Shown here: positions 53,897 to 63,683 of the stretch, one piece after another
Layout: the number at the start of each line of letters is the position of its first letter
How positions within the stretch are numbered: position 1 is the stretch's first letter
Assembly (NCBI GenBank): GCA_036362985.1
Contig: JAYGXS010000007.1
Span: 9,542,587-9,606,586 of the forward strand
Source of the DNA: Ligula intestinalis
Taxonomy: Eukaryota > Platyhelminthes > Cestoda > Diphyllobothriidea > Diphyllobothriidae
Direction: 5' to 3'
DNA length: 64,000 bases
Made by a program: the position numbers and the translations under genes
The notes under the pieces: model-generated
Database searches by the model: none
What the model was told of the DNA's origin: nothing
The model's input: only the letters and a program-made list of their open reading frames with translations

Positions 53897-54649
53897 GAAG
53901 CCAGTCGGGCGGTGTAACAATGGTAAACGACAGCCTCTGCTGTTATATGATTTCTCAAATTACAAGAAGCGTTTCCAACCCGCATTCGTTCTCATCAACA
54001 GTCCTGTCTAATTTGCACTTCAATCAATCCTCTCAACCAACCTCCTTAATTTTGTAGAAGCAGTTTTTTTCTCCTGAATTTTGTTTTTTAAGCGGGGGTT
54101 CGCTGAACTCCACCCCAGCTTAGATGGTAGGAGTTTTTTTTCACTGCTTCCTCCTTAGTTCAGCATGCGTTGACTACTATTTTAAAACGACGATATGTTG
54201 GTGAATATGAATTAATCTACCAACACTACTAAAGGCTCCCACTGTCTATGTGGTTGTTTCATTGAGAGCAGCATTTATCAACTTTGTATTTATTTTTCCA
54301 CAGCACTAAGTTTGCAATGACGAGGCCCTTCGGGCCTAAAATAAAAAAATTATTTATTTTTTATGCATTTCAACACTTTGCAAATCGATACCATTAATTT
54401 CGTGTGGTTGGACGAGAGAATTTGGCCAAGGATGTTTGGTCGGCGTTGCTTCACTGTAAGTTAAATTTCCGGCTACCTCTAAAGAAGAAAGTTTAGGTTT
54501 TGCGAGTCTGTGTCGTCTCTTTCAATCCTCAAAATGCGTAGTAATGCACACGTTATCAACAAGACGCCGCATCAGTGCACTCTCGCGACAATATATATTA
54601 GGAGACCACTTGGTGTACTTATTAGAGACGATCTTAGTGTCACAACACA

Positions 54650-55325
54650 GTGCTACAAAGTCGCAGCACGAGCACTGTAGCTCCTGTGTACTATACGAAG
54701 AACGTTTGTTTACCTGAATGCGAAATAAATAAGTTGATTTCGGAGTCCGCCTTCGTAGCTAAAATCATCGCTGGGAATTTGAACTTTCCCAAAATTGATT
54801 GGCCTTTGACCTGTTGTCCACCCAGATTTCAGCCCGTCCTAGATACCATCCATCTTTCGAACTGGTCTCAGTTGGTCTGTTTCCCAACGAGAGATGATCA
54901 TATTTTAGACCTAATTTTTACGCACGACATAGCTCCTATTTTCATTGACTGCAAGCGGAGCCTCTTCCAACGTGATAATACTCTAATCCATTGCTGTCTT
55001 CTGCTTGTCTCTACAAAAGAAGGCTTGCACCGTTCGTATCTATCATGCTTTCGACTTAGCTGATATGAACTTCACCAAAACTTTACGGACTCACTAGACT
55101 GGCAGGATATTGCCTCCATGAGCAATGTAAAGATTCTCAGTGACTTCATGTCAGCAATTTCAGATAGCATCTTGGAGTCGTGCCAATAAAAACGCTGGGC
55201 CCTACACTTCGGACCCACCATTCTTCAATCTCTTTTGTCAAGACTCAAGAAATTGAAAAGAGAGTTGAAGGACCAATCTACTTATTCATTATCTGTGCAC
55301 CTAAGAATCGCAGAAATTATTTTAG
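54650..55325 (+). pseudogene. LINE B endonuclease fragment (copy 2, plus part)
   Basis: The frame reads SESAFVAKIIAGNLNFPKID, CCPPRFQPVLDTIHLSN, DDHILDLIFTHDIAPIFIDC and FQRDNTLIHCCL, parallel to copy 1 at 52385-52650, with the GDFN motif mutated to GNLN. After 55063 other frames follow the copy 1 order (WQDIASMSNVKILSDFMSAI, VKTQEIEKRVEGPIYLFIIC-like) up to about 55325, where sequence from the opposite strand begins. It is damaged in a catalytic motif and by frameshifts. Confidence 0.65.
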
Positions 55326-55690
55326 CGAAATTGTGTGATATAAAACGACATATCTGTGCAGCCTTCGCAGATATTTGATCCGCATGAGGTGACAATGCTA
55401 GTTTATTTGTGTAGCTCAGACCTAAGTCTTTTATAGTGGATCGTTCTAAAAGTGAAGTATTTTGAAAGACTAGGGGATGGGGAAGCGTGGTGGGACCGAA
55501 ACACATAAAACTACACTTGGATGGAGAGAATTTCATCTGCCGGGTAGCACTCCAACGTGAGAGTGTAAGAAGGTCCACATTTATTTTATCAACGCACATA
55601 CTTGCCATGTCCTTAGAAAATGAGTAAATGCATTTAAGTTCGTCTGCATAAATGAGATGGTGTCAAGTTCTTGGCTACTGCTGACAAGGA
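55325..55690 (-). pseudogene. LINE B reverse transcriptase C-terminal fragment (copy 2, inverted part)
   Basis: The minus-strand frame from 55608 gives VDKINVDLLTLSRWSATRQM, KFSPSKCSFMCFGPTTLPH, LVFQNTSLLERSTIKDLGL and HADQISAKAAQICRFISHNF. These match copy 3 on the plus strand at 60280-60545 (DLLTLSRWSA, IIKDLGLSYT). Similarity extends up to about 55690 (ISFMQTNL for LIYTDDLK). It abuts the plus-strand endonuclease fragment at about 55325 with only 560 bp of RT between it and the gypsy LTR-like sequence. Confidence 0.7.
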
Positions 55691-55692
55691 GC

Positions 55693-56100
55693 GTTGAAGA
55701 TCCAAGTGAGTCGTATCGTTGACTTGCCAAAGGAGGGATTTGTAGATGTTGGGATCTCTCTCAGAGCCGAAAAAATCTCGTTTGCAAGTCGCAGTTAGAT
55801 GTTTCTGAGCCCGGGAATGATCACCAGAGAATAGTGTCGTTGAAGGGTGAAGAAAACAGCGGTCGATGAGGTTGGAATGTCAAAGAGGTGTGTTAGTATA
55901 AGCAGGAAGTGCTTAGCAAACTACATGTGACGTGCTAATCAAAAAGTGTACTTCGCGCTCCTTGCGTTGAAGCAAAAATTTGAGTTGATTTCAACACACG
56001 TACAGGTCAGGTGAAGGGTTGATATAACTTCCCCACCAGAGCGTTGGTGGGTTACAAACGCTCGACAAAAGAGGGTGTACAAAAAGTTTAAACAAAAAAG
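55693..56100 (-). repeat. Gypsy LTR-like sequence, minus strand
   Basis: This is non-coding sequence downstream of the minus-strand integrase. It shares GCACGTCACATGTAGTTTGC, TAAGCACTTCCTGCTTAT and a CATTCCAACCTCA block with the plus-strand copy at 49060-49115. A TGTAACCCACCAACG start near 56057 would suit an LTR beginning TG. The far end is not marked by a clear CA or TSD, so the boundaries are tentative. Confidence 0.55.
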
Positions 56101-56130
56101 CCTCGCAAGTTGGTAGGAAAACAAACATGT

Positions 56131-57282
56131 CTACCGGAACGAATGGAAGGGAGGAGGGGCGGGAGAAGGGGTGAGAGGGTTGGGGGCAGGGTCAGGCGGT
56201 GAAGGTGGCGGTGGACTGGAGGCGGCAGGTGGAGTGCAGGTTAAAGGTGCCGTGGAAGTGGACAGGCCAGGTGGTGGCGACGTGCATTCAACGTAGGCCG
56301 GCTTCAGTCTATCAATGGAGACCGTATCAGTAACATCAGCCCTTTGAATGCCGACATATATGTCCTTCCGTTCCAGCAATTTTAATGGACCATCGTAGGG
56401 TGGGCAAAGAGGCATGCGGACTGCATCGTGCTGGACCAACACGAATGGGGTTGTGTTCAATTCCTCGTGCACGAAAACGCGTCGAGGTGTCAAGCGCGTG
56501 TAAGTTGGGCGCAGTTTGGCCATGCTTTGCTGTAGCTGTTGCACAAAGGTGTTCATGGCGTCAAGGGCGATGGAGGAAGACTGCACGAGCTCACCAGGTA
56601 AACGGAGGGGTGTGCCGTAAATGAGATCAGTGGAAGTGCATTGAATGTCTTCTTTAACAGCTGCGCGAATGACAAGGAGTATGGGCGGTATGTTGTAGCT
56701 TCAGTTGTGTGGGGCTGGATGAGACATCAGCGCGGAATTCAACTGACGGTCAAGGCATTCCTCGAGGCCGTTTGATGCTGTGTGATAGGCAGTGGTAGTG
56801 AAATGCGAGCACCCGAGCAATTTGGTGAACTCAAGGAAGAGTGGAGATATAAACTGACTTCTGCGGTCAGTGGTGAGGGTAGCTGGAACACCAACGTTGG
56901 CTATCCAGTGCGTAACGGAAACCATGGTAATATTCTCGGCTGAGGTATCCGAAAAAGGAACGGCAATGGGTCATCGTGTGGAAAGATCGACAGCAGTCCG
57001 AATGAGCGTGAAACTACGCGATGGAGGTAACGGGCCCACTAAGTCCAAGTGAACGTGGAGGAAACGGGCGTCGGGAACCGTGAACGTAGTTGAAGGTGAA
57101 ACGGTGTGGCGTTGGACTATATTCTTTTGGCAGGCTAAGCACTGCCTAGTCCAAGTCACGATGTTGGCGTTCATCTTGGGCCAGACGAAACGAGCCGAGA
57201 GAAGTTTGCGACCGGCACGGACGCCCGGGTGGGACAACGAATGGAAGTGATCGAAAAAGACATTGCGACAGGCCTTTGGTAC
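56131..57282 (-). pseudogene. Ty3/gypsy integrase and C-terminal region
   Basis: Reading down from 57282: VPKACRNVFFDHFHSLSHPG with the HH, then WTRQCLACQ with the CC of the zinc-binding domain, FLHVHLDLVGPLPPS (first catalytic D), a frame break near 56960, GVPATLTTDRRSQF (second D), a TTTAYHTASNGLEE glutamate motif, another break near 56700, then the C-terminal frame 56586-56131: AMNTFVQQLQQSMAKLRPTY, LNTTPFVLVQHDAVRMPLCP, PYDGPLKLLERKDIY, TDTVSIDRLKPAYV and a long P/S-rich tail. This is the DD-E integrase that joins retroelement DNA to the host genome. All catalytic residues are still legible, but two frameshifts break the protein. Upstream pol continues at 58498-58690 and 63684-64000 beyond two LINE insertions. 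Confidence 0.85.
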
Positions 57283-57728
57283 GACCTCAACTGGAATTTG
57301 CCATCCAAGCCTGGAGACCTTGGACAGCCAAAGACAAAAAAAACCTCGAAAGGGTACAAAGACGCGCAACAAAATTAGTACGAGGCCAACGGAACCTCCC
57401 TTATGAGACCCGATTGGTAAATCTTGACTTGTTTCCTCTGGATTACAGGCAGCTACGTGGGGACCTAATCCAGGCATTTCGCATGTTGCGTGGTCAGGAT
57501 TGCTGCCTCCAAACAAATGACTTCTTTGAGCGGGCCACCACCTCTCGATTGCGAGGACACCCCCTCAAATCACGTGTGACTGGGGCAAGACTTGACCTAA
57601 GAAAATCCTTTTTCTCTAAGAGGGTAATCCAGGCATGGAATGCCCTTCCTGCGGATATTGTCATTTCCCCTTCCGTGGATGTTTTTAAGGCAAACCTAGA
57701 CCGATTTAATGAGTATCGTCACGATTAA
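57283..57728 (+). pseudogene. CR1-like LINE ORF2 C-terminal fragment (open, 5'-truncated)
   Basis: An unbroken frame of about 148 residues: RPQLEFAIQAWRPWTAKDKK, RVQRRATKLVRGQRNLPYET, LFPLDYRQLRGDLIQAFRML, RATTSRLRGHPLKSRVTG, SKRVIQAWNALPADIVISPS. It corresponds to the last part of CR1 ORF2, after the RT palm and thumb. It is better preserved than the same region at 31620-32062, which has stops and shifts, so it is probably a younger insertion. It lacks EN and RT, so it encodes no activity. Confidence 0.85.
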
Positions 57729-58497
57729 GTACTCCAAATCCAATCACTGAAGTATTCCGAATCCAAAAATTGAAGCGCTCTACATCCAAAGCCTGAAATG
57801 CTAGAAATGCTATAAATATATATTAATAGTAATTTGTAAGTAGTATTATTATTATTAGTACTTAACCAAATGAGTTTCAGATATTATCTAGCTATGACGT
57901 CTCTGCTCACTATGCGATCTGCGCCGATCGTGTCTGAGGACGCATCTACCGCACCTATGGTCCTAGGCTATGCGGCCCTGTCCCACCCTTTCTCGTATCG
58001 ACCGACTGCTGACGACGTGGTGGGTTCCTCGGCTCTTGGCACAGCAAAGGCGTATCATGGTCGCATCTCCGGTCTTCGGGACGTTCTCGTGACTCTGAGG
58101 TCTCCTCCTCGAATGGTCCTTCGGATGTAGATATTACTCGTCATGAACGCCATGTATACCGTCAACATTCACAGAAGCATCATGCCCCTATCATTCACAT
58201 GCTTCCCCACGAGTGACAGTTTTTCTCCTTAAAACCAAAAATGACATTCAATTTTGAATTATGAGCCAGCCCTTTGAGTTTTTTCACTGTCTGCTCTTCT
58301 TCCTCAGTTACACTGCTGGCTCGTGTAAACTGAGTGTGAGTTTACTACTTGAAACAAGCGAGGAGTCGTTTGAAATTGTGTCAACGACTTCTTTAGAATG
58401 TTCGGCTTTGCCGATGCATTTCTTAAATCCTATGTACCAAGAGGGAGTTTAAAGGCGTTTGCCTATATTTCCTTTAATAAATTTGACTTGACTTGAC
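57283..58497 (+). mobile_element. 5'-truncated CR1-like LINE inserted in the gypsy element
   Basis: The copy starts in the RT C-terminal region at GACCTCAACTGG and ends with the 3' UTR AATAAATTTGACTTGACTTGAC. Its flanks TAC (57280-57282) and TAC (58498-58500) rejoin the gypsy reading GTPRHV-PKACRN exactly when it is removed. It is the same family as the LINE at 28272-32537: GACAGTTTTTCTCCTTAAAA is shared and the 3' tails are related. A frame at 57870-58130 inside the 3' UTR has no domain. Confidence 0.85.
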
Positions 58498-58690
58498 TAC
58501 ATGACGAGGAGTACCTGTAGACCAGTCACACACGATCGACCCCGGTGACGCTAGGAGGGGAGCCTCACGCAGCTGTAGCGCAGGAGACGTAGGCATTTTA
58601 ATGCTGAAGTTATCAAGCGCCTGTGGTTCTGCAAGCTTCGTCAGGAGCACTTTCTCTGGCCAAAACCTGGCTCGATTAGGGTTGGGTCTC
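58498..58690 (-). pseudogene. Gypsy pol linker between RNase H and integrase
   Basis: The minus strand gives LLTKLAEPQALDNF, SPALQLREAPLLASPG and VCDWSTGTPRHV, which matches the region following RNase H in gypsy Pol (SLxLRxxP...xLLCDVSTGxPRPxVP) and leads into VPKACRNVFFDH of the integrase once the CR1 insertion at 57283-58497 is removed. It is cut on the other side by the second CR1. The small size of this island shows that both LINEs entered one pre-existing gypsy copy. Confidence 0.75.
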
Positions 58691-58699
58691 ACGGAGTAA

Positions 58700-59294
58700 A
58701 CTATCACTAAAGATCATAACCGAAAATGTTCAAAGCTTAATTAACAAGCTGGACGAACTCAAGAACGTGGTTGATGAGGTGTAACCAAACATCATGACTT
58801 TCACTGAAACCTGGTTTTCGAAAGAAATCGCTGATTCTGACTTATTGCTTAGAGGATATCAGCTTTTCAGAAAAGACAGAACAACTTTGGGAAGAAGGCT
58901 TATAGTCTATGTCACTTGCAGGCTGACAGCCACGGCTGAAGTACCGGTCTTAGAACGAGATGTAGAAATGCTAAACATTTCTATATCTGCTAAGTATTCC
59001 AGGCCACTGATGCTTTCGGTGACATACCACCCGCCAAACCAGACTCCTGACCAAGACACTATCCTAATAGCAGAACGGTATAAGGTCAGTGAGAAAAAAG
59101 ACATCCTCATCGTTGGGGACTTTAATGCTCCTGATGTTGATTGGCAGACATGGACTGCACAGGGTCTTCCAGACAACTTAAATCACAAACTACAACAATG
59201 GGCCACAGACAAGCTGCTCTGCCAGATCGTCACGTTTGGAACGCGGGCTAGGGAAGAACAACTGTCGAACTGTTTTGAACATATCTTTTCCTGA
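58700..59294 (+). pseudogene. CR1 endonuclease domain of the second CR1
   Basis: From about 58705 the frame reads LKIITENVQSLINKLDELKN, an in-frame TAA near 58781, then IMTFTETWFSKEIADSDLLL, LFRKDRTTLGRR (the usual GGGV is lost), YHPPNQTPDQD, ILIVGDFNAPDVDWQTWTAQ, GTRAREEQLSNCFEHIFS and a stop at 59294. The ETW and GDFNAPDVDW motifs of the APE-like endonuclease are intact. Downstream, frames at 59300-59360 give SDHIMLYFEYSLF-like sequence. It is broken by the stop and a frameshift, but otherwise the closest to an intact EN in this window. Confidence 0.75.
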
Positions 59295-59472
59295 GAGGAG
59301 GAAACTGTGATTGACCTGCGACCACATTATGCTGTATTTCGAGTACTCGCTGTTCTCTGAGCCTTATTTCTCCGATACAGGGAAAGTAACATTTGAAAGG
59401 GCGACTACTCACAGAGAAATGTGAGAGATATCATGGGAAACATACCTCCAAGGTGGAGCAAATGAACAGTAG

Positions 59473-59944
59473 ATGACCTTAAGCTCGACGCTGAAAATAA
59501 CTGTTTGTCTTAAATGTCCCCTCAGAAGAAAGACAAGTACAAATCGCCCGGAGTGGAGAAAGTCAAACTTGCAGGCCACTTTCAAAAAAAGAAACCGCTT
59601 CTGGAGGCGGTACAGACTAACAGGATCCGATAAACACTTACGGAAGTATCAGCAACAACATAACATTTGCAAAAGGGAATCTACTAAACTGCGCAAGAAA
59701 TACGAGCTCAACATACAACACAAGTCGTTGGAACACCCCAAGATACTGTATGCTATATACGAAGCACGAACAGATCTCAGGAACTGATCCATGCCCTAAG
59801 AAAAGCAGATGGACAGTTAACGACAAAAGACCAGATGTAAGCCTTCCTCCTCTGATTTTTTTGAATCCATCTACACCCGAATAGCTACAACTTTTACTGA
59901 CGGTACGTCCGCTCAACGACAGATAACTGCACCCTTACCCTCCT
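59473..59944 (+). pseudogene. CR1 linker between EN and RT
   Basis: A charged 104-residue frame (RPEWRKSNLQATFKKRNRFW, YRLTGSDKHLRKYQQQHNIC, LRKKYELNIQHKSLEHPKIL) followed, with a stop, by LRKADGQLTTKDQ and FFESIYTRIATTFTDGTSAQ. This is the region where CR1 ORF2 has W...LKR.V..K...++.Y, ending in an AD.FN.FF.S.F block before RT. At about 59945 the sequence turns abruptly into LINE B. Confidence 0.65.
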
Positions 59945-61905
59945 CGCATTGGCTTCTGGTAAAATTGGAAGCCATTGGCATCCGTCCCCCTCTCCTCGAC
60001 TTAAGTCACTTAAGTCACTTTAAGTCACTTTATTAAGGGAAAAAGGCTTTCGTCCGTTCCTACGTGTTAAAACGCAGCCACAAGGTCCTAGTAGGTAATA
60101 GTTACTCCACTTCTCAGCTGATCACGAGTGGCGTTTTTCAAGGCACTGTCTCGGGTCCTTTACTCTTCATTCTATACATAAACGAACTTTTGACTGTTCT
60201 AAAAAATTCACACAATCTCATTTATACAGACGACCTCAAATTCCTAGACTCATTTTTTTAACGACACGGCAAGTATATGCGTTGATAAAATAAATGCGGA
60301 CCTACTTACACTCTCACGTTGGAGTGCTATCCGGCAGAGGGAATTCTCTCCATCCAAGTGTAGTTTTATCTGTTTCGGTCCCGCCGAGCTTCCCCGTCGC
60401 CTAGTCTTTCAAAACACTCCACTTTTAGGACGATCCATTATCAAAGACTTAGGTCTGAGCTACACATATAAACTAGCATTGTCGCCTCATGCGGATCAAA
60501 TATCTGCGAAGGCTGCGCAGATATGTGGATTTACATCACACAATTTCTTCCTGCTGGAAATAAAATTAAAACTTTATTGCATGTATGTTCTACCCATCCA
60601 AGAATACTGCTGTCCCCCTCCTTGGTCTAATGAATGCTACTGACCGCGGTAAGATTGAAAATGTACCGAGGGTATTAACTCGCAAAATATTCGCAATTCC
60701 TCGATCCACTACTTCTTATACGGAGAGATGTCAGTTAGCGAACATCACATTTCTTTGGGTCAGAAAGCTCAGGGTTGGCCTCTGTTTCCTCTTTCGCGTT
60801 AACTCTACCTCTAACCTTCCATGAATCATTGCTCTCATTCCCGCAGATAGACCTGATGCCACTCGTAATTCCTCTAGGATAATTGCACTCCCCCTTTAGC
60901 TCCACTTCGAACCATTCTCACTTCTTTGCCTCCAAATATGCCTTCCTCTGGTATAATATTCCCCTCGAAATTAGGCTGTCGTTTAAGTCAAATTACGCAA
61001 ACACTTCACTTCGGAAGACATAAATTCCGTGTTATCCGTCTCGCTCCCAAACCCACAACTTTTGGACTTTGAAAAGGGTTACCCTGGTATCTGAGGTGGT
61101 TATGTTTATGGTACATTTTTTCCATCTATGTCTATTTCTTCCTCCGTTGCGTGATATTTGCAACGATGTTTTGTCCACTTCTCTGTCCAGTCATCATTGC
61201 CATTTTCTCCATTCTCCGTTTTACAACCCTGACGATAGGCTTCGTGGTCTTTAGTCATGCTGGTGGCGGTTCTGCTATTTTCGCCAGCTCGTCGCTTGAC
61301 TGCGCAGTCTACAAGGTCACATCTCCGGCGTTTCGTTGATGATCAGGTGACCTCTGCCGTTCACTCTCTTGTCGACCCTGTTGTCCACGATGGCCTCCTA
61401 CGGTCTCACCTCCCTGATGGTTGATCACGAAGCCAGTCGGGCGGTGTAACAATGGTAAACGACAGCCTCTGCTGTTATATGATTGCTCAAATTACAAGAA
61501 GCGGTTCCAACCCGCATTCGTTCTCATCAACAGTCCTGTCTAATTTGCACTTCAATCAATCCTCTCAACCAACCTCCTTACTTTTGTAGAAGCAGCTTTT
61601 TTCTCCTTCGTTTTGTTTTTTTTAAGTGGGGGTTCGGTGAACTCTGCCCCGGCTTTAGTGGTAGGATTTTTTCACTGCTTCCTCCTTGGTTCACCATGCG
61701 TTTTAGAGAGTGTTGACTTCTATTTTAAAACGACCATATGTTGCTGAATATGAATTAATCTACCAACACTACTAAAGGCTCCCACTGTCTATGTGGTTGT
61801 TTCATTGAGAGCAGCATTTATCAACTTTGTATTTATTTTTCCACAGCACTAAGTTTGCAATGACGAGGCCTTCCGGGCCTTAAATATAAAATTTTGTTTA
61901 TTTAT
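59945..61905 (+). mobile_element. LINE B copy 3 (5'-truncated), nested in the CR1
   Basis: It begins inside RT at GGCTTCTGGTAAAATTGGAA, identical to copy 1 at 53729, and runs to the 3' UTR ending CCTTCCGGGCCTTAAATATA and a T/A-rich tail near 61905. It carries RT motifs FQGTVSGPLLFILYINELL, TDDLKFLDS, IIKDLGLSYT and a C-terminal part with many stops. A roughly 49-bp foreign piece sits at 60003-60051. No clear TSD was seen. Confidence 0.8.
60003..60051 (-). repeat. 49-bp LINE 3' tail inserted in LINE B copy 3
   Basis: The sequence (plus strand) has three AAGTCACTT-type units then TATTAAGGG. Its reverse complement ends in CCCTTAATAAAGTGACTT followed by further TGACTT units, the same design as the CR1 tails AATAAA plus pentamers at 32537 and 58497. 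Copy 1 of LINE B (53775-53790) has CGACTTCGTCGGTTCC with no insert. Confidence 0.75.
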
Positions 61906-63482
61906 TATTTATTGCCCAAAAAACAGGACCTAAAGTTTTCACCCGACACTGTCAGGGCCAAATTACTACAACTTAAGCCTGTCATATCACCTGGGCCGGA
62001 CAAGATTTCTGCATTAGCACTGAGAGAATTTGCAAACGAACTGTGCAAACCTCTGCCTGCCATCTTCCAGAGATCTTTTGAAGAAGGCGAACTCCCAGAA
62101 GAATGGAATTGGGCAAATGTCACCCCGATCTATAAGAAAGGTTCACGACTTTATTGCGCAAATAACCGTCTTGTCAGTCTTACTTGCATCGCGTGCAATA
62201 TAATGGAGCGCATTATCAAGAAGCATTTAATGGAATTCCTGGAAAGCAACAAAAACTATGTGATGGAAAGCACGGCTTTCGCTTAAGACGCACTTGCCTC
62301 ACTAGTGCTCTTTACTCATAAAAGATGTGGACAAAGGCCGCTGATACGGACTATCCAATTGATGTCCTATTCTTCGATTTCAAAAAGGCCTTCGATAGTA
62401 CACCGCGCAGGCTTCTTCTATGGAAGATTTGGGACGTGAGAATTGGAGGAAAAATTTATCAATGGATCAGCAGTTTCTTGTCCTTTAGAGAACAGAGGGT
62501 CGTTGGCGAAAACTCAACCTCGGAATGGACAAAGGTCGAGAGTGGTGTACCACAAGGCTCACTTTTGGGTCCGCTGCTATTCCTGATTTACGTAAACGAC
62601 TGCATCAATGAACTTGATTGCGCAGCAGTCATGTTTGCGAATGACATCAAAATATGGGCTGAAGTTAGCTGCACCGACGACGCAAATAATTTACAGTTGA
62701 ACATCGATAAACTGGTTATCTGGTCGTCCACGTGGCTTCTTAACTTAAATGTATCCAAGTGACTGGTTCTAAATATAAGCCCAGGGAGAAAAGTGTCGCC
62801 GAAACACAGTTATTTTATCGCTGGCACTGCATTAAAAGAGGTTGATACGCACAAAGATCTGCTTATATGGACAACCGAAAATTTGATGCCAACCGATTTC
62901 TGTAAAAGGGCTGTCCAGAAGGCAACTAGTTCACTGCAATGGATCACACGAGCGTTCAAAATCTTTCCACCTGAACTCTTCGGAAAAGTATTTGGCGCCT
63001 TTGTGAGACCACATCTTGAATACGGAATGCCAGTTTGGACACCGTGGTTGAAGAAAGATATGGACCTTCTTGAGCAAGTGCAACGCAGGGCAACAAAGGT
63101 GGTCGATGGTCTTAGGGACTTACCATATCAGGAGAGATTGATCGAACTTGACTTTTTTCCTTTGTCTTACAGGATCTTTCAGTGCAACCTGCTCTGGATA
63201 TTTCGAATTATCCGAGGCCACAGTTCCACCTTGAAATTGGAGGGTTTCCTCGAATTAGCCACCAAAACTCACCTTCGTGGCAATCCTTACAAGGTCACAA
63301 ACGAACGCACTTGATTAGTCCCCGAAAATATATCTTCCGTCAACGCGTGGTCTGAACTTGGAACGTGCTACCAAGCAAGACGGTTTCCGTTGACACAATT
63401 GCGGAGTTTAAAAAAAGACTCGATGTCATTCTATTTAACAAGAGGCGACTTTTACAACATGATTTCCTTCTGTCAGCATTGT
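61906..63482 (+). pseudogene. CR1 reverse transcriptase of the second CR1
   Basis: 61906-62286 gives the RT fingers: KFSPDTVRAKLLQLKPVISP, GPDKISALALREFANELCKP, LPEEWNWANVTPIYKKGSR and IMERIIKKHLMEFL, ending at a stop. A frameshift near 62285-62325 precedes VLFFDFKKAFDSTPRRLLLW (first catalytic D), VPQGSLLGPLLFLIYVNDC and MFANDIKIW, where the F/YADD box is FAND, so one catalytic aspartate is changed. One TGA at 62760-62762 is followed in the same frame by SPKHSYFIAGTALKEV, LEQVQRRATKVVDGLRDLPY and LATKTHLRGNPYKVTNERT, a stop at 63312, and a WSELGTCYQ-like end at about 63480. It is nearly complete in length yet catalytically dead. Confidence 0.85.
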
Positions 63483-63683
63483 AAATAATGTTTCTGGCTC
63501 TCCACTGTCTTCGTTATGTTTCGTGAAAATTTATTTGAAATTCTGCCATGGTATCATATGTCCTCCACCAAATGAACATTAAGTGTAAGAATAATATTGT
63601 TTGCTTAACATTAATAGGGTCCTCAAGGGCATTTCTTCACTTTCACCCTTAAATATACATGCATACAGGTTTAACATGGACTG

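Larger units (their letters stand above)
50100..54356 (+). mobile_element. LINE B (non-LTR retrotransposon), copy 1, with assembly gap
   Basis: The order is ORF1 remnant (50170-50750), a serine/proline-rich region (51236-51833), endonuclease (51955-53087), reverse transcriptase start (53284-53796), gap, C-terminal and 3' UTR (53897-54356). The 3' UTR (GCTCCCACTGTCTATGTGG, AGCAGCATTTATCAAC, GACGAGGCCCTTCGGGCC) recurs almost exactly at 61740-61885 at the end of copy 3. Comparison with copy 3 shows that about 1.3-1.4 kb is missing at the gap. A CR1 3' tail (50866-50975, minus) is inserted after ORF1. Confidence 0.75.
58695..63665 (+). mobile_element. Second CR1-like LINE, interrupted by LINE B copy 3
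   Basis: The left part (58695-59944) holds the endonuclease and linker. The right part (61906-63665) holds RT to the end and a 3' region. Between them lies LINE B copy 3. The two parts join in frame order: QRQITAPLPS before, KFSPDTVRAKLLQLKP after. It splits the gypsy element between RNase H and the linker. Its 3' end near 63665 has no clear tandem tail. Confidence 0.8.

Noticed and set aside
57870..58130. 86-residue plus-strand frame in the CR1 3' region
   Set aside because: It lies after the ORF2 stop within the shared 3' UTR, and I could not match it to the other copies' 3' UTR.
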